From Actinomadura mexicana (GTDB taxonomy: Bacteria; Actinomycetota; Actinomycetes; Streptosporangiales; Streptosporangiaceae): a stretch of DNA of 64,000 nt. Both the position numbers and the translations under genes were made by a program. The notes beneath the pieces are model-generated. The model did no database searches, was not told the origin of the DNA, and saw nothing but the letters and a program-made list of their open reading frames with translations. This document shows, piece after piece, positions 56,545 through 64,000 of this stretch (positions are counted from its first letter, which is position 1; the number at the start of each line of letters is the position of its first letter). The stretch is from positions 1 to 64,000 of the forward strand of contig NZ_FZNP01000026.1 of assembly GCF_900188105.1 (NCBI RefSeq), in the 5' to 3' direction.

Positions 56545-56709
56545 TCGGCACCTCCTCCGCAATGTGCCCGCCGCCCGGGTCGCACCCGGCGGGCACCCCC
56601 GCCCGCCAGCACCATAACGACGCGTCCGCCCGCTTCGCCCGCTGTTGCGTACGGGCGCCAGCCGCGCAGCGCACTCTCGTGCCTCCGGCATCGTCCAAGG
56701 AGGGGCGCC

Positions 56710-56892
56710 ATGACCATGGTCAAAGTTCTCTCGCTGCTGCTAGCTGTCGCGTGCGCCGTCATCATTGCCTTCGCCGCCAGCATCGCCGCCTACTGCGCTG
56801 GTTCGGGCCTGGCGCACGCTCTGCTGGTCGGCGGCGGAGCGGCCAGCACCGCACTCGGCATCTACCTTGCCGCCGTCGCCGCCTACCAATAG
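56710..56892 (+). CDS. small two-helix membrane protein divergent from the NB-ARC gene
   Basis: The 60-residue product is almost entirely hydrophobic, with two segments (about 5-28 and 33-58) separated by a short AYCAGSGLAH turn. AAGGAGG lies upstream of the ATG. It is transcribed away from the NB-ARC gene 165 bases off. A membrane effector controlled by the ATPase is conceivable, but this rests on position only. Confidence 0.7.
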   Translation: MTMVKVLSLLLAVACAVIIAFAASIAAYCAGSGLAHALLVGGGAASTALGIYLAAVAAYQ

Positions 56893-56939
56893 GTCAGTGA
56901 TCCCCGGAGGTGATGGCCCGGGGCATGTCCGGGGCCTCA

Positions 56940-57557
56940 TCAGTGTTCCGGCGTCGCCTGGGGGGATGCGCCGAGGTAGCGGTGCAGAGAGGTCTTGGGG
57001 ATGCCGGTCTTGGCGGCGATGACGCCGAGGGAGTCGCCCTGGGCCTTCAAGAGCCGGGCGTACTCGATCTTGTCTTCGGGGTGGGCCACGGGACGGCCGA
57101 TCTGCCGCCCGGCGGCCTGGGCGACCGCGCGGGCGTGGGCGGCGCGTTCGGCGGTGAAAGTGCGTTCCATCTCGGCGAACAGGGCCAGCAGCAGGAAGGC
57201 GATGCGGGCCATGCCCTCGTCGGCGGTGTTGATCGGCAGCGGATCGGCCAGCGAGCGTACGCCGATCCCCTCCTCGGCCAGGTCGTGAACGAGGTTGAGG
57301 ACCTCGCGCAGGTTGCGGCCGATGCGGTCCAGGGTGTGCACCACGATGGTGTCGCCAGGCCGGGCGTAGGCCAGCAGCCGGCCCAGGCCGTCGCGGTCGA
57401 CGGTGGTCCCGGTCTTCTTGTCGACGTAGATCCGCTCGTCGGGGATGCCGGCGGTGGCCAGGGCGTCGAGTTGCCGCTCCAGGTGCTGCTTGGTGGTGGA
57501 GACGCGGGCATAGCCGAGGTCGAGTCCGCCGTGCGGGTGATCGCTACCGGTTCCCAT
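56940..57557 (-). CDS. second serine recombinase
   Basis: The 205-residue enzyme has Ser20 in LGYARVST, TLDRIGRN, a LLLALFAEMERTF E-helix region and a C-terminal helix-turn-helix (SLGVIAAKTGIPKTSLHRYLG). It differs in sequence from the recombinase at 53153, so the two are not recent copies. The ATG at 57557 starts the protein; a 30-bp dyad that could be a res subsite lies upstream of it at 57671-57700. Confidence 0.93.
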   Translation of the reverse strand: MGTGSDHPHGGLDLGYARVSTTKQHLERQLDALATAGIPDERIYVDKKTGTTVDRDGLGRLLAYARPGDTIVVHTLDRIGRNLREVLNLVHDLAEEGIGVRSLADPLPINTADEGMARIAFLLLALFAEMERTFTAERAAHARAVAQAAGRQIGRPVAHPEDKIEYARLLKAQGDSLGVIAAKTGIPKTSLHRYLGASPQATPEH

Positions 57558-57670
57558 CCCTCGATCGTACTGAAAGTCAACTCCGTACGGTCTTCTGGAA
57601 CGCCCGTTGTGGAACGACTTGCGGAACGGTCGGTGTCCGATTGGGAGCGAGTTGCGGGCCGCTTGGGCAT

Positions 57671-57700
57671 CCTGTTCCACTTCCAAGGAAGTGGAACAGG
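57671..57700. repeat. 30-bp dyad, candidate res subsite
   Basis: CCTGTTCCACTTCC at 57671-57684 is exactly complementary to 57687-57700 around AA. A dyad of this size just upstream of a resolvase gene fits a recombination subsite. The right half recurs as a direct repeat at 58325-58340 with one change. Three GGAACG copies between 57590 and 57640 may be further half-sites. Confidence 0.5.
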
Positions 57701-57822
57701 CGCCAAAGTCGCTTCCCGGGCGATAACTCCCTGCGTCGGAGGATTTAAGATCCAAGATTGGCGTCAGTCAAATTTTAGATACACTGGCCTAGTTGGTAAC
57801 ACGCTACAGCTAGGAGACAGGC

Positions 57823-58278
57823 ATGACAGTTGGCGAGATTGTGGATGAGCATGAGGAGCCGAAGTACGACACGTGGCAGGAGCTCGATGCGGACGTACGT
57901 GCCCGTGGCGACGTACTCCGGGTGTCGATGTGGGACCTGCGCCACCTGACCGGATACACGAGGCTCAAGGTGAACGTGGTGGCCAAGATCAGCCGAGAGC
58001 TCCGCAACATCGGTTTGGATCACCTTCCTGTGGATCTTCCTCGCGACCAGAACGAGTACGTCGTGGTTTACAAGACCGGGAGCGAGGCCGCCGCAGTCAT
58101 CGATGCGGTGCGCAACGGATCCAGCAGCGACAGAGCGGAGCAGGCCCTGCGTCAGATCAACTCTGCCAAGGCCCTCAAGGTCGATCGGCAGAACGAGGCC
58201 AAGATTGCGGAGCTCGCTGAGAAGGTCGATGAGCTGGAGGCCCTGCTTAAGGAGTTCCGGGAGATCCTCAACGCGTAA
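57823..58278 (+). CDS. hypothetical protein with C-terminal coiled coil
   Basis: The 151-residue protein has an N-terminal acidic part, a segment VLRVSMWDLRHLTGYTRLKVNVV and then GLDHLPVDLPRDQNEYVVVYKTGS, and a C-terminal coiled coil (125-150, KIAELAEKVDELEALLKEFREI). Similar small proteins occur in actinobacterial genomes without known function. TAGGAGA precedes the ATG. It lies between direct repeats of GGAAGTGGAAC and ends at a strong terminator, so it looks like a self-contained unit. Confidence 0.7.
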   Translation: MTVGEIVDEHEEPKYDTWQELDADVRARGDVLRVSMWDLRHLTGYTRLKVNVVAKISRELRNIGLDHLPVDLPRDQNEYVVVYKTGSEAAAVIDAVRNGSSSDRAEQALRQINSAKALKVDRQNEAKIAELAEKVDELEALLKEFREILNA

Positions 58279-58283
58279 GCCGA

Positions 58284-58321
58284 GGTGATGCTCCTGCCAC
58301 CAGGGTGGCAGGAGCATCACC
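58284..58321. terminator. 18-bp perfect bidirectional hairpin
   Basis: Bases 58284-58301 are exactly complementary to 58304-58321 with a two-base loop. It sits between the convergent ends of the gene at 57823-58278 and the tniQ remnant, so it should stop transcription from both sides. Confidence 0.85.
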
Positions 58322-58370
58322 ATGCTCAAGGAAGTGGAACGGGTGTCGTGAGCACGGCAAGCTCGGCTGG

Positions 58371-59606
58371 TCACAGGATCCCGAAGGGGCCTGGTCGGCT
58401 GAAATCCCATTCGTGGGCCTCGGGGAGGAACTCCGCCGGTAACGCGCACGTTGTGATCAGGGCCTCGCGTTCGCGCTCGAAGGCCGCGGTGCTGCGGAGC
58501 CGCCAGGTGAGGCACTGCAGGATCCAGCGAGCGGTTGTCTGGTCAGTCTTCGCGGCTTCGAAGACGTCCTTGAGCGCTGCGTCCAAGTCGGCTGGGGAAT
58601 GCCGTGCTGCTGGTGGAGGTGGCGGAACGGTCGGCAGGGCGGGGGCCCCGGCGTCGACGGGCTGGTACGGCAGGGAGGTCAGCAGCGGGCCGAGCGTGCC
58701 CCGCGCGATGATCACTCCTGTTTCGGTTTGCCGCACGGCGATCGCGGCGGCCTGGAGCATCGCCTCCTGCTGGTCCCGGTCGAGCGCCTCGAAGGGGCGC
58801 CAGACGCTGAGGCCGGCCCTGGCCGGAGTCCCGACGGCCTCCCAGATCGTGTTGAGGACTGCTTGGGAACGCTTGCGCACCTTCGCCGGCGACGTGCTGA
58901 CCTCATCGAGCAGTGTCCGGAGCAGCCGGAACCAGACCCCCGCGTGAACGGACCGGCGCGGCAGGGTGACTCGGCCAGTGGCGATGGCTTCGTGGGTGCG
59001 CCGATCCAGCTCAACAACGTCCGGCGGTGCGGGCTCGGGCGGCATCGGTTCTCCGTCGAAGGCCGCCAGGGCGATGTCGCCGGCAGGTTTGACACGACAT
59101 CCGTGGTCGGCGCAGCTAAGCATCAGCGGCAGCCGCGAGAACAGCGGGACGACACGGTCGGGGGCGTCGGCGCAGACAGGGCACTGGTGCCGCACCCCTT
59201 GGGGTGTTGGCCAGGGCCGCCATCGCGGCACGACGTTGTGCCCGACCTCGCCAGGGGCCAACAGCACCGAGTCCTGCCGGACGTAGGTGTCGAAGTGTTC
59301 CTGGTCTCCTTAGTCGAGTCCGTCCATCAGCCAGGGCACCCACCCTGCGAATGTCATCCCCCGCAGGTCACCGAGCTCGACGCCGGTGCGTTCGCTCACC
59401 TCGGCCAGGACGCGGTCGGGTGGATCCCAGTCCAGGTCGGCCGCGGTCCATCCCTCGTCGACGATCGAGGCCGACCCGAGGTTGTGTTCGAGGAGATCGC
59501 GCAGGGGCAGGGAGTGCTCGCCCGAGACCCGGTCCAGCCACGACGACAGCGCCTCGCCCGGCAGCGGCCTCGGGTGCAGTGGCCAGCGCTGGACCCGGCC
59601 GTTCAC
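58371..59606 (-). pseudogene. tniQ: TniQ-family transposition protein with one in-frame stop
   Basis: The N-terminal part (59606-59313) reads LHPRPLPGEALSSWLDRVSGEHSLPLRDLL, the classic TniQ start. After a single TAA at 59312-59310 the same frame continues without another stop to 58371, with a zinc-finger-like CPVC...CADHGC and a helical C-terminus. Together it would be about 410 residues. TniQ proteins select targets with TniA/TniB-type transposases. The gene overlaps the tniB remnant by four bases. No frameshift is needed, so one point mutation may have killed it. Confidence 0.75.
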
Positions 59607-59869
59607 AGCAGTTCCCGCTCGAACAGACGGCGCCGCTCGGTCGGCCCGGCATAGGTGGCCATCAGCAGGGTGCGCCGGTTGACGGCCTCCTCGCCGGACT
59701 CGATTGCGGCGACGGCCGCGTCGGTGAGCAGCGCGGCGAGTTCGCCGATCGTCCCCTCGCTGCGCGCCAGAAGGTACTCGGCCATCTCCACCGCGGCGAT
59801 CGGCGAAGGCCGGCGCAGCGGGAACGAAGCTTGCCTTCCTGCGGCGGCGCGATCACCAGCATGAGGTCC
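59603..59869 (-). pseudogene. tniB: 3' remnant of a TniB-family AAA ATPase gene
   Basis: About 89 codons remain open. They read FPLRRPSPIAAVEMAEYLLARSEGTIGELAALL and end in RTLLMATYAGPTERRRLFEREL, typical of the TniB C-terminus. The P-loop and the rest of the ATPase are missing, and a stop closes the frame at 59872. The four-base overlap with tniQ is the usual tniB-tniQ junction. The transposase gene tniA is absent from the window. Confidence 0.65.
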
Positions 59870-59895
59870 TCAAACGTGCTGTAGACCCACCACCG

Positions 59896-60792
59896 GTGGA
59901 TCCAACCCTGCGCCCGCCCGTGAAAGCTCGCGTATGGATGGTGAACGGTTTGGCGGCCCAGGGCGGCAAGATAGTGCGGGACTTCTCCAAGCTGATGCTG
60001 CGCGCCTACAACGCCGAAGCCGACAACCTCGTCCGGACGATGCGCCCCTACAAGCTGCAGTCGGCGATCGAGCGGCTCGACAAGAGCGCCCAGACGATCG
60101 AACGGCTCGGCAAGACCATGGACATCCGGGTCAGCAGGGACTACCGCGCGATACGCGTCAAGGAGCTTCGCCTGACCGCGGACCACCTGGCCAAGGCCGA
60201 GGAGGAGAAGGAACGCGTCCGGGCCGAGCGCGAGCGGCAGCGTGAGGAAGAGAAGGCCCGCAAGGAGTTCGAGCGCGAGAAGGCCCGCCTGCTCAAGGAG
60301 CGCTCAAACGTCGAGTCGGCGCTCGCGCGCCTGGAGGCGAACGGGAACGCCGAGGGTGCCGCCGACCTGCGGGCCAAGCTCGCCGACGTGGACTCGGCCA
60401 TCTCCGACGTGGAGGGTCGTGCCGCCAACGTCCGCGCCGGCTGCGTGTACGTCATCTCCAACATCGGTGCGTTCGGCGAGCGCATGGTGAAGATAGGGAT
60501 GACGCGGCGCCTGGAGCCGATGGACCGGGTACGCGAGCTGGGCGACGCGTCGGTGCCGTTCCGGTTCGATGTCCACGCGCTCATCTTCAGCGATGACGCC
60601 GTTGGTCTGGAGAACAAGCTCCACCAGGAGTTCTCCGAACGTCGCGTCAACCAGGTCAACCTCCGCAGGGAGTTCTTCTACGCGACGCCCGCCGAGGTCC
60701 GAGAGGTCCTCGAGCGCATCGCGGGCAACCACCTCCTGGAGTACAACGAGACACCCGAGGCTCTCGAGTACCGCGCCGGCAAGCCTGCCTGA
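59896..60792 (+). CDS. DUF4041/GIY-YIG-type protein, 5'-truncated
   Basis: The 298-residue frame has the C-terminal half of a DUF4041 domain (KLMLRAYNAEADNLVRTM, then LQSAIERLDKSAQTIERLG), a long charged coiled coil (about 95-165) and a C-terminal T5orf172/GIY-YIG-like nuclease module (YVISNIGAFGERMVKIGMTRR ... FFYATPAEVREVLERI). Full-length members have an N-terminal part of 150 or more residues that is missing here, so the frame begins at a junction near 59,900. Such proteins are often found in phage and defence islands. Function is unlikely to be intact. Confidence 0.7.
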   Translation: MDPTLRPPVKARVWMVNGLAAQGGKIVRDFSKLMLRAYNAEADNLVRTMRPYKLQSAIERLDKSAQTIERLGKTMDIRVSRDYRAIRVKELRLTADHLAKAEEEKERVRAERERQREEEKARKEFEREKARLLKERSNVESALARLEANGNAEGAADLRAKLADVDSAISDVEGRAANVRAGCVYVISNIGAFGERMVKIGMTRRLEPMDRVRELGDASVPFRFDVHALIFSDDAVGLENKLHQEFSERRVNQVNLRREFFYATPAEVREVLERIAGNHLLEYNETPEALEYRAGKPA

Positions 60793-60825
60793 GGAGATGT
60801 GTAGCGCCCCGCTGGGGCCGTGAGG

Positions 60826-60872
60826 GAGGGCGTGCGTCGAGGCGGCTGCAACCAGCTTCGGCGCACGCCCTC
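60826..60872 (+). terminator. hairpin after the DUF4041 gene
   Basis: GAGGGCGTGCG at 60826-60836 pairs exactly with CGCACGCCCTC at 60862-60872, 33 bases after the stop codon. Confidence 0.55.
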
Positions 60873-60986
60873 AGTGCTTCCGAAACTGGCAGCGAGTGCC
60901 CGTCTGCCGTCATCGAGGTCATCAGGACGGACACACCGACGGGCTAGCTGGCCATCGGCGTCACCGCCAGGCAGTATGGAGCGCAA

Positions 60987-61022
60987 ACAGTCTCATCTCA
61001 CTTCAGTGAGTGTTGAGACTGT
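60987..61022. promoter_or_regulatory. dyad upstream of the 61088 gene
   Basis: ACAGTCTCA at 60987-60995 pairs with TGAGACTGT at 61014-61022, and an inner CTCAC/GTGAG pair is nested inside. It lies 66 bases before the next start codon, where an operator or a small hairpin would act. Confidence 0.4.
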
Positions 61023-61087
61023 GGACTGTCCCCGACGAAAGGAGAGCCGCATGTTCGGATCCGCCTCGATGCTGGAGAGCACCACAC

Positions 61088-61651
61088 ATGGACGATCACG
61101 AGACCCGTACGAACGAGGACATCGAGCGACTCGCTGGCGAGTTGCATGAGCGTGTCCGGGACCTCAACCATCTGACCCAAGACTCACCGGGGCTCTCCGA
61201 GCCGGCAGCCGCGTACACGGTTCTGGGGAACCTGGCTCAGACCTCATTCCGCCTGGCACAGACGGCTGAGCAGATCGATGCGTTCCTCACGAGGGAACTG
61301 GACGCCGGACGGCTCGGGCATGACCAGAGCGGTGACCCAATCCCCGCCGTGACATCGGCACACAACGCGCTGGGGCGGGCGGCTGAACAGGCCGCCGATC
61401 TCGGTGACACCTTTCGGCGTGCCGCGAGCGCCCTCGCTCCCATCCACGTCGTGGACGCTGGCGAGAAGCAGTCCCTTACGCGGGGGCCTGCGGCAAGGGC
61501 TGGCGATCGTGAGGCGGCGCAGGTGGAGCCCGCGAAGAAGGACTTCCCCAACCCGATCGGTGACGTCCTGTCGAATCCCTGTGGCACCGACGCGATTCCG
61601 CCCGAGCTTCGTTCTCCGCCGCAGGTGCCGCACCCACGCCGGGAACGTTGA
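61088..61651 (+). CDS. hypothetical helical protein
   Basis: The 187-residue product is mostly helical up to about 125 (ELHERVRDLNHLTQDSPG, then AAYTVLGNLAQTSFRLAQTAEQIDAFL) and ends in a Pro-rich tail. GGAGAGC lies upstream of the ATG. Similar proteins accompany mobilisation genes on actinobacterial plasmids and integrative elements; I cannot assign a function. Confidence 0.6.
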   Translation: MDDHETRTNEDIERLAGELHERVRDLNHLTQDSPGLSEPAAAYTVLGNLAQTSFRLAQTAEQIDAFLTRELDAGRLGHDQSGDPIPAVTSAHNALGRAAEQAADLGDTFRRAASALAPIHVVDAGEKQSLTRGPAARAGDREAAQVEPAKKDFPNPIGDVLSNPCGTDAIPPELRSPPQVPHPRRER

Positions 61652-61681
61652 CCCAGGGCGTCCTCTAGGGGCCGGCAGCCG

Positions 61682-61894
61682 TTAGGCGTCGCTGCTGGCA
61701 CGGAACGATAGGCCGTGTTCCTGGAGTGCCTGGCGCAATGTCTTCATCGCGTTGGGGCCCATCCCGTGCAGCGCGACGATGTCGTCTTCCCTGGCCCCGG
61801 CGAGTTGGGTGAGGCTGCTGTAGCCGGCTGCCGCCAATGCTCGCCGGGCCGGGGCGGCGAGCTTGGGCAGGTCCGCTACTGGCTCAGTGCTCAT
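61682..61894 (-). CDS. small helix-hairpin-helix protein
   Basis: The 70-residue protein has two HhH-type motifs (LPKLAAPARRALAAAGYSSLTQLAG and VALHGMGPNAMKTLRQAL), like the RNA-polymerase alpha C-terminal or RuvA-type fold. Stand-alone proteins of this size are common in actinobacteria and may bind DNA. It is transcribed towards the gene at 61088. Confidence 0.7.
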   Translation of the reverse strand: MSTEPVADLPKLAAPARRALAAAGYSSLTQLAGAREDDIVALHGMGPNAMKTLRQALQEHGLSFRASSDA

Positions 61895-62329
61895 CGGTCG
61901 TCTCCTGCGGCGTTATCGGTCGAGAAGGTTGCTACAGCACGGCATCCAGCATGGTCCGACAGGGTGATCGCCGAAAGGTCCTTGCCGAGGGTTCCAGCGA
62001 TCGTGGGAGACGGAACCCAAGCAGCCGGGCCTGAGGTCGGGTGGCTGAGAGTGGTCGTCTGAGCTGGCTCGCGGGTTGCCGACGGCGCCGGGGGCGTCCG
62101 CCAAGAGGGTGATGACAGGTTCTTCGTTCTCCACGTTCCCGACTAGATCTGTGCTGGCCGCTGGGGCGTCCTTGCAGATCCTTATCTAGCGGTGCTGGGC
62201 AACTTCCCGCGCCGTCCGCCGGGGGGCGGCGGGCGCGGGGCAAGAAATGGAAATCCTAAGGATTTGGCGTGTGGACCGGGCGCGGTCCACAGCGAGCGTG
62301 ACGAATCGAGCGCGATCCGGGGGAGGGTG
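61895..62329. other. 435-bp intergenic stretch with hairpins, candidate oriT
   Basis: Directly upstream of the mobilisation genes are three inverted repeats: 62206-62220 with 62225-62239 (15 bp, two mismatches), AAATCC/GGATTT around 62251-62265, and TGTGGACC at 62270-62277 with GGTCCACA at 62284-62291. Relaxase origins of transfer commonly lie just before mobC and carry such repeats, so this is a candidate oriT. The nick site is not identified. The first 300 bases show nothing clear. Confidence 0.45.
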
Positions 62330-62752
62330 ATGACCGAGGACAGAGGCAGTGACTCGTCGCCGAGGCGTGAGACTCGCCGGAACCGGAGGACGCATCGAAC
62401 GCCGCGGCGAGGGCGTGCGTTGTTCGTCGCGTTGTCCGAGGACGAGCACGCTCTACTGGTGACGGCGGCGCAGCGAGAACGGCTGGCGACGGGGGCGTGG
62501 GCGGCTCAGGTCCTGTTGGCCGTGGCAAATCAGGCCGAGCGTGCCGACTATGTCGAGCTGCGAGAAGCCCTGGCGGCGGTGATGCACGCGGCGGGGCAGG
62601 CCCGGCGGATCGGAGTGAACCTCAACCAGGTCGTGGCAGCGCTGCACGCGGGGGATCCGCCGGTTCAGCTCCAGTGGTACGCCGAGGCGGCGGCGCGGAC
62701 AGTGCGCAAGCTCGATGATCTGGCAGACGAGCTGCGGCGCAGCCTTCCTTGA
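62330..62752 (+). CDS. MobC-like relaxosome protein
   Basis: The 140-residue protein has a basic N-terminus (RRETRRNRRTHRTPRRGR), a ribbon-helix-helix-like stretch (ALFVALSEDEHALLVTAAQRERLATGAWAAQVLL) and a helical C-terminus with GVNLNQVVAALH, the conserved MobC signature. It would bind oriT and assist the relaxase encoded 10 bases downstream. GGGAGGG lies upstream of the ATG. Confidence 0.85.
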   Translation: MTEDRGSDSSPRRETRRNRRTHRTPRRGRALFVALSEDEHALLVTAAQRERLATGAWAAQVLLAVANQAERADYVELREALAAVMHAAGQARRIGVNLNQVVAALHAGDPPVQLQWYAEAAARTVRKLDDLADELRRSLP

Positions 62753-62762
62753 TGGGCGAGCA

Positions 62763-64000
62763 TTGATTGGGAAGGTTCTGCGGGGAAAACGGGTCCAGGG
62801 CTTGATTCGGTACCTGTACGGGCCCGGACGGCGCGGAGAGCACCGCGATCCGCACATCGTGGCGGGCTTCCGAACCCCAGCCGAGCTGGAGCCCGCGCTG
62901 CGGCCGGACGGCAGCCGGGACTTTCGTCACCTGGACGGCTTGCTGGATCAGCCGCTGGCGTTGCTGGGGGAGCGCAACTACCGCAAGCCGGTGTGGCATC
63001 TTTCCCTGAGGGCGGCACCGGAAGACCCGCTTCTGAGCGACCGGCAATGGGGAGAGGTCGCCAAGACGGCCATGGCTCGCACCGGGCTGGCGCCGGACGG
63101 AGACGAAGACGCCGTCCGCTGGATCGCGGTTCGTCATGCCGATGACCACATCCACGTCGTCGCCACTCTCGCCCGTCCGGACGGGACACGACCAGAGGTA
63201 TGGAACGACGGGTATCGGATTCGGGATGCCTGCAGGGCCATGGAGCGGAAATTCGGGTTGCGGTCCACGGCCCCGGCGGACCGGACGGCGGCGCGGCGGC
63301 CCAAGCGTGCCGAGACCGAGAAGGCGGCGCGGGCCGGACGTGGTGAGTCTGCTCGCGCCGTGCTTCGGCGGCGGGTCGCCACCGCGGCGGCGGGAGCACG
63401 GACCGAAGCGGAATTCTTCGCTGCCGTGGGCGCTGAGGGGGTCTTGGTGCGCCTGCGTCACAGCACGCAGTTCACCGGGGAGGTCACCGGTTATGCCGTT
63501 GCTTTGCCAGACGATCTGGGATCGTCCGGACAGCCTGTGTGGTTCGGCGGCGGGAAGCTGGCCAGCGACCTCACCCTTCCCAGACTCCGTCGCCGATGGG
63601 CCCCGGAGCAGGTCGATCGTCCGGGGGCTCGTCCGCCGTCCGGACGGCATCTGTCAGCGCGGACGACGCGCGCCGTGTTGCGGACGACCGTCCGCCGCGC
63701 GGCGGACGAGGCGCGGACGCCCGCCGACTTCCTTGAGCTATTGGAACGCGATGGTCTGCTCGTACGTCGCCGGTACAGCCGGCTCGACCCCGATCAACTC
63801 ACCGGCTACGCCGTCGCGCTTCCGGGTGGGGAGGAGCCCGCCTGGTATTCCGGCGGCCAGCTCGCCGACGACCTCACCCTCCCGCGCATTAGGCAACGCT
63901 GGGGTGCATCAGGTTCGGGCGCTGCGGGTGGTGCTTCTCCGAGGGATGATCTGACGCCAGAGGAGCGCCAAGCCTTTTATGACGATGCGGCTCGTGCCGC
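62763..64000 (+). CDS. relaxase, runs off the right edge
   Basis: An open frame of 412 codons without a stop reaches the end of the window. It has the relaxase three-His motif HADDHIH (His125, 129, 131) after IAVR, and a YGPGRRGEHRDPHIV segment, typical of actinobacterial MOBP relaxases. Residues about 195-285 and 300-380 are two copies of one module (both end in a GYAVALP... LTLPR..RW pattern). The likely start is a TTG ten bases after mobC; no ATG or GTG fits better. It would nick oriT and lead the strand into the recipient. Confidence 0.85.
   Translation, partial: MIGKVLRGKRVQGLIRYLYGPGRRGEHRDPHIVAGFRTPAELEPALRPDGSRDFRHLDGLLDQPLALLGERNYRKPVWHLSLRAAPEDPLLSDRQWGEVAKTAMARTGLAPDGDEDAVRWIAVRHADDHIHVVATLARPDGTRPEVWNDGYRIRDACRAMERKFGLRSTAPADRTAARRPKRAETEKAARAGRGESARAVLRRRVATAAAGARTEAEFFAAVGAEGVLVRLRHSTQFTGEVTGYAVALPDDLGSSGQPVWFGGGKLASDLTLPRLRRRWAPEQVDRPGARPPSGRHLSARTTRAVLRTTVRRAADEARTPADFLELLERDGLLVRRRYSRLDPDQLTGYAVALPGGEEPAWYSGGQLADDLTLPRIRQRWGASGSGAAGGASPRDDLTPEERQAFYDDAARA

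Noticed and set aside
54102..56900. Several plus-strand frames of 95-275 residues across the NB-ARC gene
   Set aside because: They are antisense shadows with Arg/Pro-rich products. The minus-strand frame has clear ATPase and TPR motifs.

Overview
The window is high-GC actinobacterial DNA. Gene families (AICE conjugation genes, XRE regulators, an FxLD lanthipeptide locus, NB-ARC/TPR proteins) suggest Streptosporangiales or Thermomonosporaceae (Actinomadura-like); that placement is inference. Most of it is accessory DNA: mobile elements, an immune locus, a peptide natural-product locus and decayed gene fragments.

1-9.4 kb: the right end of an actinomycete integrative and conjugative element (AICE). 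It carries a regulator, a membrane protein, an FtsK/TraB-type DNA translocase, a run of small overlapping genes (several Cys-rich), a DUF2637 membrane protein, a RepSA-type replication initiator, an excisionase and a tyrosine integrase. It ends in a copy of the 3' part of a proline tRNA gene, the expected attachment site. A second tyrosine integrase follows.

10.9-25.6 kb: a complete type I-E CRISPR-Cas system. The order is array 1 (49 repeats, 48 spacers), cas3, cas8e, cse2, cas7e, cas5e, cas6e, cas1, cas2, array 2 (36 repeats, 35 spacers). Both arrays share a leader at their high-coordinate end and are read on the minus strand. Between cas3 and cas8e lie two degenerate repeats 60 bp apart that enclose a spacer-like sequence. 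Its first 19 positions match the end of cas3 next to an AAG, with mismatches only at positions 6 and 12. This looks like a cas-regulating crRNA-like RNA (CreR type) and is the strongest finding. Array 1 also shows tandem spacer duplications, and array 2 shows a stepwise change of repeat sequence.

26-37 kb: a HAD hydrolase, an XRE/TPR regulator, then an FxLD-family class I lanthipeptide locus (methyltransferase, precursor peptide, LanB, LanC, and a thiopeptide-type protein fused to a helical region), ending at a perfect 17-bp hairpin. 37-44 kb: two small or hypothetical genes, then a LuxR-type regulator, a prolyl-oligopeptidase-type peptidase, an MFS transporter and a paralogous LuxR-type regulator, all on the plus strand.

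44-47 kb: a gene graveyard holding fragments of a MobF relaxase, a lipoyl domain, an XRE/DUF5753 regulator and a cyclase-like protein. 47-51.5 kb: a sigma-70-like protein translationally coupled to a 1205-residue protein with several cyclase-like modules and one cyclic-nucleotide-binding domain, a candidate signalling pair of unknown role.

52-64 kb: another mobile region. It has two serine recombinases flanking an NB-ARC/TPR ATPase and a divergent small membrane protein, a TniQ gene broken by one in-frame stop, a TniB fragment, a 5'-truncated DUF4041/GIY-YIG protein, small plasmid-type genes, and a MobC/relaxase pair that runs off the right edge behind a hairpin-rich stretch that could be its oriT.
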